A DNA stretch of 64,000 nucleotides, from contig NC_092523.1 of NCBI RefSeq assembly GCF_037038585.1, positions 42,869,001-42,933,000 on the forward strand, read 5' to 3'. The notes under the pieces are model-generated. The model was not told the origin of the DNA, made no database searches, and worked only from the letters and a program-made list of their open reading frames with translations. Made by a program: the position numbers and the translations under genes. Shown here piece by piece: positions 13,811-26,100 of this stretch. Numbering within the stretch: position 1 is the first letter of the stretch; each line of letters begins with the position of its first letter. This DNA comes from Patagioenas fasciata (Eukaryota > Chordata > Aves > Columbiformes > Columbidae).

Positions 13811-15119
13811 GATATTTTCCAGCTATTATGTTTTCCATAATGACTGTGAACAGCTCTTATAATATTCCAGAGTCCAGAAACAAGTCTAAGTAGACTGGAT
13901 TTCTCCATCATCATTTTGTGGTTCATTAGATTTTTATATACTGCAATATCCAATGAGGAAGCATTGGGAGCAATTCCAGGCGTTATATCCCTGCTTCATT
14001 AGTTTTAAGGCCAACTTTCAGCATCATGCTTACTTGTAAAAAAAATAAATCCTTATTCTCTGTGGAATAATGAAAGAAAAACCTTCTCATCTTTAAAAGC
14101 TTGTATTTCCTTCCAATAGCATATTTTCTTCTCAGTTGAAAGGTACAGAAAATTGTGGCTGTCTGGAATTCTACAGGTCCAGGTTGTGGCCTTAAATATA
14201 ATGGGCATTCATGTAATTGAGAAGTCATTATGAAACTATCAAATACAAACTTATATCCAGAAACATTAGTGGCATTATAAAAGTCATGATTCTTGAAATA
14301 CAGGTAATGATATTACAACTTACTGAGAAAACATTCACATTTGAGAAAATGTCTGTGAACCATATAAACACATTAGAAAGGCAATGAACAGTTCTTTCTC
14401 AGTAAGGCATCACCTTCAATGTCACATCTTGTAACTATTTGTTTGTAACTAAAAATAGTGCACAATCAGCTGGCTATGACAAAATCAAATAGCCATCTGC
14501 AATGGCTCATTATATTTTTCAGACATCTAATAGAGTTTGCAGTTGAAACAATATACAGTTCATTTTGTGTATGTTTTTTTTTTTAATGAACTTTTTTGCA
14601 CGGTCATAAGTCAGTATAATTTTTTTCAGGGGCTTTGTGCAATGGAGGTTTATACACAGTGGCAGAGTTTTAAGGTCTTGATTAATGAAAAATGTTGTAA
14701 TGAAATATAATCACTCAAAACATAACTTCATAGCAACAATACCTTCAGAAACTGGAAAAGACATTTTCCATAAAGTGGAAAAGTTCATTCATTTTCTGGA
14801 AATAGAGGGAAATAAAATTTTGTTTGTATTGGGTAACTGTAAATACAACATGGGTTCAATGAAAAGCTCTTGTGAAACTCTGGTTAAGCTTCTAGGTTGC
14901 TTCATATAAAGCTGGTCAAGCAAGTTCTGGGAAGGATAATTTAAACTGGAGAAATGCAGAGAACTACTAAAGGATAATAAGGGAAATAGCAAACTTTTCA
15001 TGACGGGATACAAATACTTCCAGTGGTTTCTTCTGGCATAATAAAGGTGAAAAAAATGACACAATCTCCCTATAGTTGACTCAAATTTTCAGGAAATGGA
15101 AAAAAAAAAATTAGTAACC

Positions 15120-15493
15120 TGGGTTGCACAGGTATGCAAGAACTGCACTGAACAGAGAAGTAAGTAGATCCACACAGGATCAGCTGAAGTCCAGCAGAAT
15201 TTATTTGTTCCATCTCAAGATAGGCTCTGCCAAGCTGGGGTTAACTCCTGGGAACTCGCGTAGTCCCAGGCTGTCCTACTCACCATGTCTGGGGGCATCT
15301 CTGGCCCAAGGTGCTCAACAGCTCAGGCTGTGGTCCCAAGAAAATGGTTGTGTTATTTTCTGTGTCAAGTTGCTTTTGGGCACAGAGCAGTCACCCACGA
15401 GTGGCTGGACAGGTCTTAGAATGAGCTCTGTGTCTGAGCCTCTCTGGGTCTGAGTAAACACTGCTTCTGCCTCCAACTCCCAAATATTTGACA
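15120..15493 (-). mobile_element. candidate solo LTR, minus strand
   Basis: The block is richer in GC than both flanks. Read on the minus strand it starts TGTCAAATATTT and ends GCAACCCA, so it runs TG to CA. It carries AATAAA followed by TTCTGCTGG in its last third, which fits a U3-R-U5 arrangement with a polyadenylation signal. No primer-binding site follows, so it would be a solo LTR. The flanking bases do not give a clean target-site duplication. The family is not recognised, and the frames it contains (60-110 residues) are not gene-like. It could instead be unique GC-richer DNA. Confidence 0.45.
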
Positions 15494-18400
15494 AGTCCAC
15501 TACTATTTGTTAAAAATCAGTTTGAACAGTAAATAATCATTCCAGGGTCCTCTTTTCCCAGGTCTTCTTCATACTCTTTGGGACAAGAAAACCTAGGCTA
15601 AGAATTCCCTTCATTATAGAGAAAATTTTGAAGAAAATAGGCAGCGATGTGAAGGCTTTTAGCTGTGGAGTTCTCCACCAAAATCCAGATGTCAGAGTAA
15701 AAACTCTGAAGAACAGCAATTACACCAACTGCATGTCCAACATTTTGTTGTCCCTAAAATTCACCTGTCTTGTTTTTGCAAGCATAATTGTTTCAAGTGG
15801 CTTTATATCTACGAAAAATATAATCTCTAGATTTTTGCTGAAGGTTCCTTAAATTAAAGGTGACACAATGCTGAAATATTTAAATGAAGGGAATCAGTGT
15901 TTTGACACTTGCCTTGCTGTCTATTCTGTCAAATAAGTGAAAGATAATCTCAATGATTAGGCAGGGTTTTTCAGTCTGGTTGGTACTCTTTTCTCATCGC
16001 TAATCATGCCAGAAATATTTCACGATGACTTGAGTATAACTGGCAACTCTTATTTCCATTTTGTTTAATGTATTTGGCTCTGAAGCAGTGATGTAATGAT
16101 TTCAGAAAGATGCTCTCTTCATTAAGTTAATTATGTGAACATGTAAAAACCCTTATGGATACCAAATGTTGTGTATCACAAAGTACTGTAAATTCATCTT
16201 TGCATCCACACATAGAAGATAATTCTGGTGGCAGATCAGAATAACTTTGTTCTGATATTTTTTCATCCAAATACATTAACTTTTTTTCCTGTTCACTGCA
16301 GTTCACCTCTTTGACTGAGTTTGACTTGAAAAATTATAAAAAAACAACACACAACCCTCTAGTTTTCACAGGAATAGTTAGCATACAGTATAACAGGGTT
16401 TGCTTCTTTTGATCTGGAGTTTCACTGTCACTGTACAGCGCTATAAACCTTATTCCTTCGTAGATGTTTTGGCTATCCTGTCAGGGAATATTTTTCTGAT
16501 GATGCCACATTATTGCCCATTTGAACTCCCTTTAGCTTCTGCTGATGGCTATGACACATCTACTGAATGCATTTAATTGGTTCAGGCTCTTTGCACAGGG
16601 ATTTCCAAACCTCAGAAGCCACAGCATGAATGATGTATCCTATACATGGGATAATTCACACTCCAGACTGCTTCTCATGCCAAAACAATGCTACTTCTCC
16701 TTTTCAGGACTTTAGCCTAGTTTTTGAGACTATGTTTCCTGATGTCTGTAGATACCTTATTTTTTTTCCAGTAAGTACACAGTCCTCTTTGGCAAATGAC
16801 ATTTGTAGTCATATACAGACTGTTAGATAGCCTCTTAAGCAAAAATTGCCAAATTCGTAACTATTCAAGGCATTCACATTCAACATCCTTGGAGGTTAGG
16901 CTCCTCCAAAGCTACTTTTGCTCACATACTTGTTCACTTCAATAAATCATGCAGGTTTTCACCATAATTTGTCTTGAGAAAATTATTTAATGTAGTTCAA
17001 AGTGAATACAAGGTGCCTCTGGTTTTCTCTCTAAATGTTTGATTTTTCTTATTTTCAAAGAGCATGTTTTTTATATCAAAGTAAAAAAAAATAGGAATGC
17101 AAATTTGACTACATGCTGCATGTAGAACAGCAAAGTAACACTTGCTAATTTCTCACACATTGAGAGATTTTGTACAGTTTCCTACTACTCTTGAGTTGCA
17201 AGTCATTTGCATTACAAATAATGGACTGAAACCACACTAAGCAAGAGTTGCTTGGAATAGAGGCCCTGCAAAGTCCTGTGGTGCAAATGAAATTAATTAG
17301 CTCTTGTCACTACTGTGCTCAGCAGTCTGAAGACACATTAGAAGAGTGGACTGTAATGGGGAAAGATTTTTTCTTCATAGGAAAAGCATCATGCTCTTTT
17401 GACCAGAGATGACACTTTCTGTATCGATAAGGTTTAATTCAGATCTTTACATAGTGGAAGGTTTTCTTTAATTTAGCCTGAGACATTTTAAATCACTTCC
17501 CAGGAAACAACCATAGTATGGTAATTGCTCATATGAGTGAAAAGGCAGTTGCTTGCTTCCTCTGTAGTTGAGTCAATATAGTCTTTATCAATTTCAGTTC
17601 TTCTTATCTGTTTTCTTTTTAAAGCTCCAAAAGAGAGGACTGTATTTTTCAAAATATGGCCTCGAGTTATGCATATTTTAATTTACCAGTCCAGGATCTT
17701 AAGCCTTCCCTGTGGTCTCATCTATTTGTGCAAATATACTGAAAGCAACGAGGAGTTTGCTCTTGTAGATTTTATTGTTTATGTTTACAAGAAATAGTGT
17801 GAAAAAAAGCTTCAAGCAAACAAAAGTGCAAATATTTTTGGGAAGAATGTTGTTCACATGCAATTATATGCCAGTTCCTTTTGAAAAGATGGCTCCAATG
17901 TGATGGTGCAAATTTTCAGCATCAATCATTTCTAAGCCCATTTAATACATGATATGTGTTCCAGTTGAAAAAATATAGAAAAATGGGCAGTTAGAATAGA
18001 AAGAGAAATAGCATAATGTATCTGGAATTAATGAATGATTGACTTTTTTTTTTTTTTTCCCAAATTGGACTTTCATCCCAAGCGTTTATTAACTAATATA
18101 GGCCCCTGACCCTTTTAATCAGAGTGTGACATGACCATTTGGAATCCCAGTTGATATCTTGTTTTAGATTTGCTGCCCACGTTTTCATACCCACAACTTG
18201 TTATAATTCTGGTTTATTCAGGCACATCTAGATAGTGTTTGGCAAAGTGAGCAATGTGTGCAACATGTAAGGCATCTCTCAGAGAGAGCAGGAACATCTC
18301 TGCTTGCTACAGCTCCCCTGCGTGACTTTTAGTGTGTCTGTCATGACAGAGGAACTGCTGGGCAATTTGAACTGCTGTGGTGCACCCCGTACAGTGGGAC

Positions 18401-19417
18401 CGCTGACATTCCTCATCACCCAAACCCCCTTTCTTCAAGGTTTATGGCTTCAGTTATTCAGAGATTTGGATATGATAAGAAAGCTGGTTATTCTGAGTCT
18501 AAGGAGTGTTTCATCAGCCCATCTTGTTGAAAAAGCAGTTTCTGCATTCAAAAAACCAAATCTTGTAAATCAAGAAAGCTGATTGACAAACAATGGGTAG
18601 TGTAACCAGAAAATGATGAATTCAAGATTCAGGAGAGAGCTTCACCAGCTCAGACACTCCACAGTCTGAAAACACCCTTAATAACTTTGTAATGAAGGAT
18701 TTGTTAAGCTTCTGGTGTTTCTTTTTAATATTAGTGCTTATGTTGTTATACTTTTTGACAAAACGTAGGTGGTGCAAATTAATAATACTCTAAGGTAATA
18801 AAAAATTAATTAGAAAGTAGAGAAAGAAAATAACATCAACAATAGGATAGCTAACATTAACTGTTCAAAATTTAAAAAATGTTCAGTTTGGATTGGAATC
18901 AGGCTTTGACCTGTTCACATATTTTTTTAAAAAACAACTGTTTTCTATTCACCAGTTTTGCATGAAAGAAAAAAGATATTCTATGATAAAACATAGAAAA
19001 TCTTCCATATTATTAATAGAATTTATGGTACATTAAAGGGAAGATGTTCTAATGAAAATAATCTATTTGCTTTGAAGCTAGTGTTCAAACTGATCGTGGA
19101 AATGAATGGGAATAAACAGTAAAGACTTATCACTTTATCACTTTATTCATGAAAGAATTAATTTATCTTAGCAATTAGTCATTTCAGGGGGCAGCTGTAA
19201 CTCATATTTCTTAAGACAGTTTTATTTGAATATAAATTGGTTGGAGGGAGATAAGGTTGTTTTTTTTTTTTCCACACTATTATAACCTTCATCCATAGGC
19301 AATATACGGAACAAACACAGGAATTTGTTTTTTTCTTTCTTTCTGAGCAGACTTGGGAACCGGCCCACAATGAATGATATAAAAATGCCCACTTCCTGCT
19401 GCAAATGCATTGAAAAC
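15494..19417. other. AT-rich non-coding sequence
   Basis: No gene is recognised. A good acceptor-like sequence (T-rich tract, then CACTGCAG) ends at 16,301 with no convincing donor after it. There is a T run at 18,044-18,058. Open frames are all under 95 residues without recognisable features. Confidence 0.7.
18044..18058. repeat. poly-T run
   Basis: Fifteen consecutive T. Confidence 0.85.
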
Positions 19418-19974
19418 TGTTGTCGGTTGACCCCAGCCAGCAGCCAAGCACCCACACAGCTGCTCACTCACTCCCCCACCCCAGCAGCAGAAGGTGCAGA
19501 GGGACTATAAAGGGCAAAATCAAGAAAACTTGCAGGTCAAAATAAAGACAGATTAATAAGTATAGGAAAGATTAAAAATAGAAGTGATGCAAAGGCAGTC
19601 ACTCATTACCTCCCACAAGCAGACTGATGCCCAGCCAGTCTCTGAGCAACGGCCGCCTTGGAAATCAAGCCCCTGTACCCTCTCCTTCCTCCATCACAGT
19701 TTCTATTGCTGAAGGTGATGACACTGTATAGCATGGAATTTCCCTTTGGCTGGTTTGAATCAGCTGACCCAGCTGTGTCCCCTCCCAGCTCCTTGCTTGC
19801 CCCCAACCCACTCACTGCATGGGCTCAGGGTGGGAGAAAGAGAAAATCTTTTTTGCACAGGAACTGCCAGAACACTGTTGTGTTATCAACACTATTTTAG
19901 CCACAAATCCAAACCATGGCACCATAACAGCTGTTATGAAGAAAGTTAACTCTGTCCCAGCCAAATCCAGTACA
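19418..19974 (-). mobile_element. solo ERVL-type LTR, minus strand
   Basis: On the plus strand it starts TGTTGTCGGTTGACCCCAGC and ends CCAAATCCAGTACA. This matches, reversed, the long terminal repeat of an ERVL-like endogenous retrovirus family that I know as widespread in bird genomes. Internal landmarks are the stretch before GACCCAGCTGTGTCCC and the GAAGAAAGTTAACTCTGTCC near the end. The TATA region looks decayed. The five bases on each side are AAAAC and GAAAC, a near-perfect 5-base target-site duplication, so both ends are probably intact and this is a solo LTR left by recombination. No internal retroviral genes flank it. Confidence 0.88.
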
Positions 19975-21384
19975 GAAACTGAACTCTAATTTTCAGAATA
20001 GGAAAGTACATGCAATGTGTCACTAGCCTTTGAAATAGTTGCAAACTATTACAGCTAGTTGATTTAAATCAGTAGGGGATTTTGTCCTGGATATCTTATT
20101 TATTAATTGAAGATCAAAAGTCACATTATCACCTTGTACAAATAGCAATAGGATAAAATTAATTAACAGAAATAGACTTCTTGCATATATGTAGTCCGGT
20201 AGTCTGTAACAGGACTGATCACTAATTCATGATAATTAGAAAAAAAAATCCACAAAGACTGATTATTCTACAGTCATTTAGAAAAAGTTTATTGTTCCTT
20301 CCTAACAAGAATTTGGTACTGGTCACCAGCTGAGATTAAAAGGACTGTGTTCTGAATTTGTATGGCAGTTGCTGTATTACATTAATTTTTTAAAACTAAA
20401 AAAATGGTTATAAGTGAACAAATACCTTTTGAGTTTAGATGTAAATTAACAAAAAATCTTTTCTTTTTATATTGTGTTCCATAAGGGGCAAGAGACACTT
20501 TCTACTAGGCCTGCAAAGCAGCATACTAATTGAGGGCTGGGTGTGAAGTGCTGTATATTGCTTGTATGCTAAGAGATGAGCTGTACATATTTCAAATGAA
20601 ACATTAAGTTAACTGGCACTTCTGACATTAATGCTTTTCCCTTATCATGCAACTCATAGACTAGAGGACTGTGAGTGTGCTAGTAGCAAAGTTCAATAAA
20701 AAGGACACAGAAAAATGCAAGTAATGAACTCTGGAACTGCAAATCAACATTCTTCTTCTCATGCGACTTAAACTCTGACTCTATAAATGCTCACTTTTTT
20801 TACTTTTGAGGTTGTAGGCTATCATGAATGTCACCATACTCAAAACACTTTGCCTTACCTCCAGAAAAGATCCAGATAGTAGGTGACACTCCTGTCTGAG
20901 TGTTGATGTCATCATTTCAACACAACCACGATGACTGGGAAATCTGTCAAAGTGGGAACGAGAGCCTCGGGTTCAGGCCTTGCCCCCGGCTAAAGCAATT
21001 CGTATTCGCTTTCCAACACAGTCAGATGCCACTTTGACCTGAAACAGTTCCTAGCTCTGAAGTACAGCAATTCTACAGTCTCTGGATGAGGGAGAATGAA
21101 ATCCCACATTTTGACTTCTGCTTCTAGTGCTGCTTTGCATATCAGAGACCAGGATAAAATGTGTGCTTGGGCCTGGCACCAGCATTGGATTATAGCAGTT
21201 TGGTAATCAGATGATTCACATCAGCACGTGTTTTGTTTCTAAATCTCTGCTGTTTTAGTTTAGAAACAATTGTATAATAATCTGTTGGAATTTATTTTAA
21301 AGTTTTCCATTCCAGGCTTAGTTTCATTGTAGATCCATTTAAAATCAACAATAAAACTCTATCAGCTGACAAGAAATGCAGAAA
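19975..21384. other. non-coding sequence between two repeats
   Basis: No gene is recognised. A perfect 10-base inverted repeat (GTCAAAGTGG at 20,946-20,955 and its complement at 21,029-21,038) brackets a 73-base, somewhat GC-richer segment. The rest is AT-rich. Confidence 0.65.
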
Positions 21385-21480
21385 TTTCAGGGACATGGTG
21401 TAGTGCTAGAGTTAGGTTATGGTTGGACTCAATCCTGAGGGTCTCTTCTAACTGAAATGTTTCTATGTTTCTATGATTCT
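21385..21480 (+). mobile_element. CR1 LINE 3' end, plus strand
   Basis: Sequence around GGTTGGACTC, then GAGGGTCTCTTCTAACTG, followed by TTCTATG/ATTCTATG-type octamers at the 3' end, is the typical 3' terminus of a chicken-repeat-1 (CR1) LINE. Only about 95 bases remain, as expected for a 5'-truncated insertion. It is the only CR1 piece in the window in the plus orientation. Confidence 0.88.
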
Positions 21481-22681
21481 AATTTCTTGTGAAGAGTCCA
21501 TGTTCTGCCCAGACAGCACAACACAGGCATCCTAGTCCTGTTTGGATTTAAACTAGAGATCTCATGCTGGAGTTCCTCTCCAAGCGGCTTTCAAAGACAG
21601 GTCTGAACTGCATCCTCGAGTTACTTATTTAAAGCTTGGAAATGTACAGCAGAAAACTCATGCAGGTTCCATCTTTGCCTGTGCAACTTAAGTTCTATCC
21701 CTCCTCAATATCAAAAAAGAAGTTCTCATGTTCTTGGGCTATTGTAGGCTACCTGTTGTTAAGCAAAGAAATGTATTCTTATCAGCCTTTACTGCACACA
21801 TATAACACAGTTTTACTTTTGTGTCTTCACAGAAAGCAAATGAGGTTGAGTAAATACATACTAGTGCATACATAATTCTTGTTTTCTTTTATACCTCTGT
21901 ATGTCGTTTGGATTTTGTTGAGTTCTCTGCAAAAGGACTGCTGTGGTATGAGGTGTTACCTACGGTAAATACAGATTTGAGAAAAAGCTTTAACAATTGA
22001 ATTTGGTTTATCAGAAAAGTTCCCACACAGTTTAACTGAGGGGTTTTTTGTTGTTGTTGGTTTTGTTGGTGGTTTTTTTTTTTTAATGACTGTAAAAGCC
22101 TCCCACTCTTTATAAAGTGTTTGTTACATTAATTAGGGGGTCTGTTAGACAACTAATTTCCCCCAGAAAAGCTGCTAGGAGACAATGAGCATGGGAGTGG
22201 TACGATGTGAAGAAGCACACTCAGATCTCACACTAGAAACAGGAGCTGTTGGTTACTTAAAATGAAAGCTAGTTTTGGTGCTTTGTAAATTTATATATGT
22301 TGTCTTCCCACCTTTCGGGTCCACCATTTGTTAGGAAGGAAATATGAGACTTCCATGACATGACTATTGCACTCCTTCTCTATTAACATATGAAGAACCT
22401 CTTGAAAGTGCTAACCATATTGTCAGCCATACTGGCAACCAAAGCAAAATAAATGCTTCTGAGAACATGAAACAGTAATCAGAAAATTAGTATCTGTACA
22501 TATCAGTTGCCATGCAAACTGGTACTATTGTACTCTGACAAAATCAACAAGCAATTATGTAATTAATGTTTGTTTCTCAAGATGTATTAAGCACATGGAT
22601 AGGCAGAAAAGTGGCTACCAAATACTTAAAACAGCATGTAATACAAAAAAAGCTTTGAAAGATCTATTACTCTAGTGTCCT
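21481..22681. other. AT-rich non-coding sequence
   Basis: No gene is recognised. It contains a GTTG/T-rich stretch at 22,041-22,084. A 79-residue frame at 21,636-21,875 has nothing to support it as coding. Confidence 0.7.
22041..22084. repeat. T/GTT-rich low-complexity tract
   Basis: GTTGTTGTTGG and GGTGG units in T runs, ending in twelve T. Confidence 0.85.
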
Positions 22682-23145
22682 GTTAATTTTCTTCCTAGTA
22701 GCTGGTGTAGTGCTGTTTTGGATTTTGTATGAGAAGAATGTTGATACTACACTCATGTTTTGGTTGTTGCTAAGCAGTCAAGGGCTTTTCAGCTTCTCAT
22801 GCAGTGGCAGCTGCACAAGAAGCTGGGAGGGGACACAGCTGGGACAGGTGACCCAAACTGGCCAAGAGAATATTGGATGCCATTTGATGGCATGCTCAGT
22901 ATATAAAGCTGGGGCAAGAAATAAGGGGAAGGCATTTGGAGTGATGGCCTTCATCTTCTCAGATCACTATTTTGCATGATGGAGCCAAGCTGTCCTGGAG
23001 ATGACTGCCCACCTGTCTGCCCATGGGAAGTAGAGAATGAATCCCCTGTTTTGCTTTGCTTGTGTTGTGGCTTTTGCTTTACTTTTTCAACTGTCTTTAT
23101 CTCAATTCATGAGTTTTGTCACTTTTACTCTTCCAATTCTAGACA
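22682..23145 (+). mobile_element. ERVL-type LTR fragment, plus strand
   Basis: Same LTR family as the copy at 19,418 but in the sense orientation. It starts inside the LTR at GTTAATTTTCTTCCTAGTAG and carries a recognisable core promoter (CTCAGTATATAAAGCTGGGG, TATA at 22,900-22,908). After it come TTTTGCTTTGCTTGTG, AACTGTCTTTATCTCAA and TTTTACTCTTCCAATTC. It lacks the first and last few tens of bases expected of a complete LTR, so both ends are truncated. Frames of 64-89 residues here are LTR sequence, not genes. Confidence 0.88.
22900..22908 (+). promoter_or_regulatory. LTR TATA box
   Basis: TATATAAAG in the position where this LTR family keeps its core promoter. Whether it is active cannot be told from sequence. 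Confidence 0.6.
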
Positions 23146-26100
23146 AAAATTGATCTCATTAGTCCTTTAGCTGTTTATACCTTTTACTATAATGCTATTG
23201 GTGAAATTTGTCATTTTCTCCATATAATTTCAGTACTTCCTTTTTAATTCTCCAGGATGAAGCTTTGCTTTGTGTAGGAGGCCATCAAACAGAAAGTGTA
23301 GTATTTTCAAGAACTCTATTGCAGACTTGTGCAGTGGACAAAGCTGGCAGCCATGTGGCTTTTTTCTAAAAGTGAGGTGTTAAATGCTGTTACTTCTTTG
23401 TGAGACAAATGCATATTGAGAAATGAGAGAAATGGAGAAGGCTGAGGAGTCAATGAGATATATCCTTCAGCAACTGCAATTAAATTTGATTTCCTGATTA
23501 AATGTGATACTTATGTCTGCTTGATAAGGATGGTCTGCATTATCCTTGTGGAGATAGATAACTTAGTGGCAGAGAGCAGCTAAGTGTCTGTCGATCAGTA
23601 TTGCATTTGCGTGAAAAAAGATCAGAAATTCTCCCTACACACATGTGCAACGGCTTGGCATGACTTTTAAATGACTGTTTTGTTAACCATAGGCTTAGTT
23701 TTGTTTGTTCAAGAGTAATTATACATAAATAATCCCCATTGAAATCATGAACACGTAACTGCCATGACTGTAAACCCCTTATGCAGAAGCGTTTTTCAGG
23801 TTTCAGTCTTGTTCTGAGAAACCTAGAACCATGGTGCATGAACCAGATCCTACATAATGTCACATAAAATGAAAGGAAAGGATACTTATGGAAAAGTTTG
23901 GGTGTAGTGATAGGTTTTTTAATTGTAACACATGAATGTTAGCTCGCTTTGAATCAACTTGAAAAACAAAATATTCTAGTTCTAAGAAGCTAGCATAAAT
24001 TATGTATCTGCATCTTTTGAGTTGTCTCTGATTGCTGTTACTTCCTAAAATGTGTCTTTTAATGATTTTTTGAAGTATCATTAGTGCATTAAGAAAAAAT
24101 GTAAAACTCAAAATTAAGTACAACTTTGGATCACATTAGAAACCACGTCTTTCTGTCTAAGCTCTAATTCCTAGAAAATGTAAAAGTTAGGACTCTTTCC
24201 TGCAAGCCTGCAAAATGGGAAATAACTTTGCTGTTACATCACCCTTTCTGCCACTAGCTGTGCACAATACGTGACACATCATTAATCTCAACAACTCTTT
24301 GTGACCTGGATTCTGAAGCAGGTCCCTCATCAAAGAACCTTCCCACAGTAAGTAAATAAGTTAAAATATCTCAGTGTATTCCCACAAGTTTTTTACTTGG
24401 GGAGGTTGAGGAGAATGTTTCCCCAGAAGCAATAAAATCCACCCTTTAGTAAGTTCTAATAATTGGAATGAAGAGAAAAACAGACATTGTATACAGTGAG
24501 GGTAACGTTTGTGTTCTCTGCACAAATTATTAAACTGAACTGATATTCCCAAGAATAACAATATTGCCACAATCACAGTAAAAAGGCCTTAGTAAAGAAG
24601 CTACAGAATCAGACACTGAAATATCTATTTGAGAATAGTTGTTAGAGCTTTCAAAAACTTGAATGTTACTCAGTTCAAGTATCTGACAAATTCAACATCC
24701 TCCCCAGTGGTCTTCAATAAAATTCAGATTTCGTAGACCATAAAACTGAAGAATTGGAGAAGACGTCCATATAATCTTAATTTCAACCTGTTTGAGTATT
24801 GCCACTTGTGTCCATAACCATGAGTCTTCCAGTCTTTGATCTACAGAGACTAGAAGCACCTTTGAAAGAGTAAAACACTATACTCATCCCTCAAAATGGG
24901 TCTGTTCATCCTTTCCAACAACAACCTTTTGCTTACCCTTCAAACCCTAATGACTTTCACCACTGCCAGAACACCACCTGCCACTGAATAACGTTTCTCT
25001 GCTAATGAGGTCTTCTGGTTTGCCTGTGGACTTGTGAAGAAAATGGTGTGAGAATTGGTGTATTCTACTGAAAAAAAGCTGGAGAATTTGTGTTTGTTTG
25101 TTATGTGACATACGTTTGCAAATCTGGATACTACTGGTAATAGTTTTTCTAAGGGTTTTGACTTCTTCTTTGGTTGGACTGTCATTGTGTATTGAAATAG
25201 TATGAATTCATAGCAGCTAACTGTGGGTGAGGCAGAACACGTTGATGGCTTTTTTTATAAAACCTGGATTCTCATTATGTGATATTTACATTACCTAGGA
25301 GAGATATGTGTGCATATAATTAAACTTGAAATCAGGAAGAGAACTTATTTTTTGGTCAGATCACTCACCCAAATCTTAATAATGCAGCAGATCTTTTGGG
25401 GACTTCGTGAAGCAAAGGTTTCTCCTGGTACAAACACCCTTTTGCTTTTGTTCTGTTTTCAGGACGATTGGAGTGAATGAAGAATACAAAAGATCAGGGA
25501 ACTGTGTTAACTAATTCAATTTACAACCAACAGTTACTACCTTAATCCTGAAAACTCATAGGTCATGACAATAGCATTTATGGAGACGTTAGGAGTGTCA
25601 GAAGTGTCATGTAAACTACAGCAAAATTGGTTGAAAAGCTAGCCTGTATTTAACTAGGTAATGTATTTTAGTAGATGTTTATACCTATGAGCAAAGCATG
25701 ATATAAAACATCTGTCTGTGGGTATCTGAAGCCACAGATGCCCTATTTGGGCTTTGTAAAGTAACTCCTCTCTTGGTTCATTTTGCAAAAAATAAAAACA
25801 CATTTCATCTGTCTTAATAACCATCTTGACTCACTTAGGGCTTTTGCTTTGATTTACAGGGCAAGATTATAGCGTTTGTTCTTTAGCATGAACATATGAA
25901 GTCTCATAGATTTACTTGTGTGAGTGATGCTACTACAATCAAAGCAATGAATGTGTGTCAGGTTGACTCTTCAGATAAATTGTTATTATAGATTTTGTAA
26001 TAGGTTTTGTTGTGGTTTGAAAATGATTGTCTCCTACTGCCTGAACACTGGATGAGTTTTGTCAAATCAATTGTGGGAGGAAAACTGGTCTTTAGACATT

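Larger units (their letters stand above)
8034..15119. other. AT-rich non-coding sequence
   Basis: No gene is recognised. It contains the TA microsatellite at 8,085, a 33-base tandem duplication at 8,902-8,967, a GT/GTTT-rich stretch at 10,316-10,375, a 12-base tandem duplication at 12,477-12,500 and a very AT-rich block at about 13,560-13,810. The longest frame, 134 residues on the minus strand at 13,056-13,460, has no domain or codon pattern I recognise. Confidence 0.7.

Noticed and set aside
16270..16320. Acceptor-like TTTTTTTCCTGTTCACTGCAG with a branch-like ATTAAC
   Set aside because: No donor or sustained open frame follows, so an isolated acceptor in AT-rich DNA is not enough.
20940..21040. 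Possible tRNA-derived SINE B box (GGGTTCAGGCC)
   Set aside because: Only a partial match to the B-box consensus, with no A box at the right distance and no poly-A or tail sequence.
22710..23170. Two open frames of 89 and 64 residues
   Set aside because: They lie inside the ERVL-type LTR fragment and read non-coding LTR sequence.
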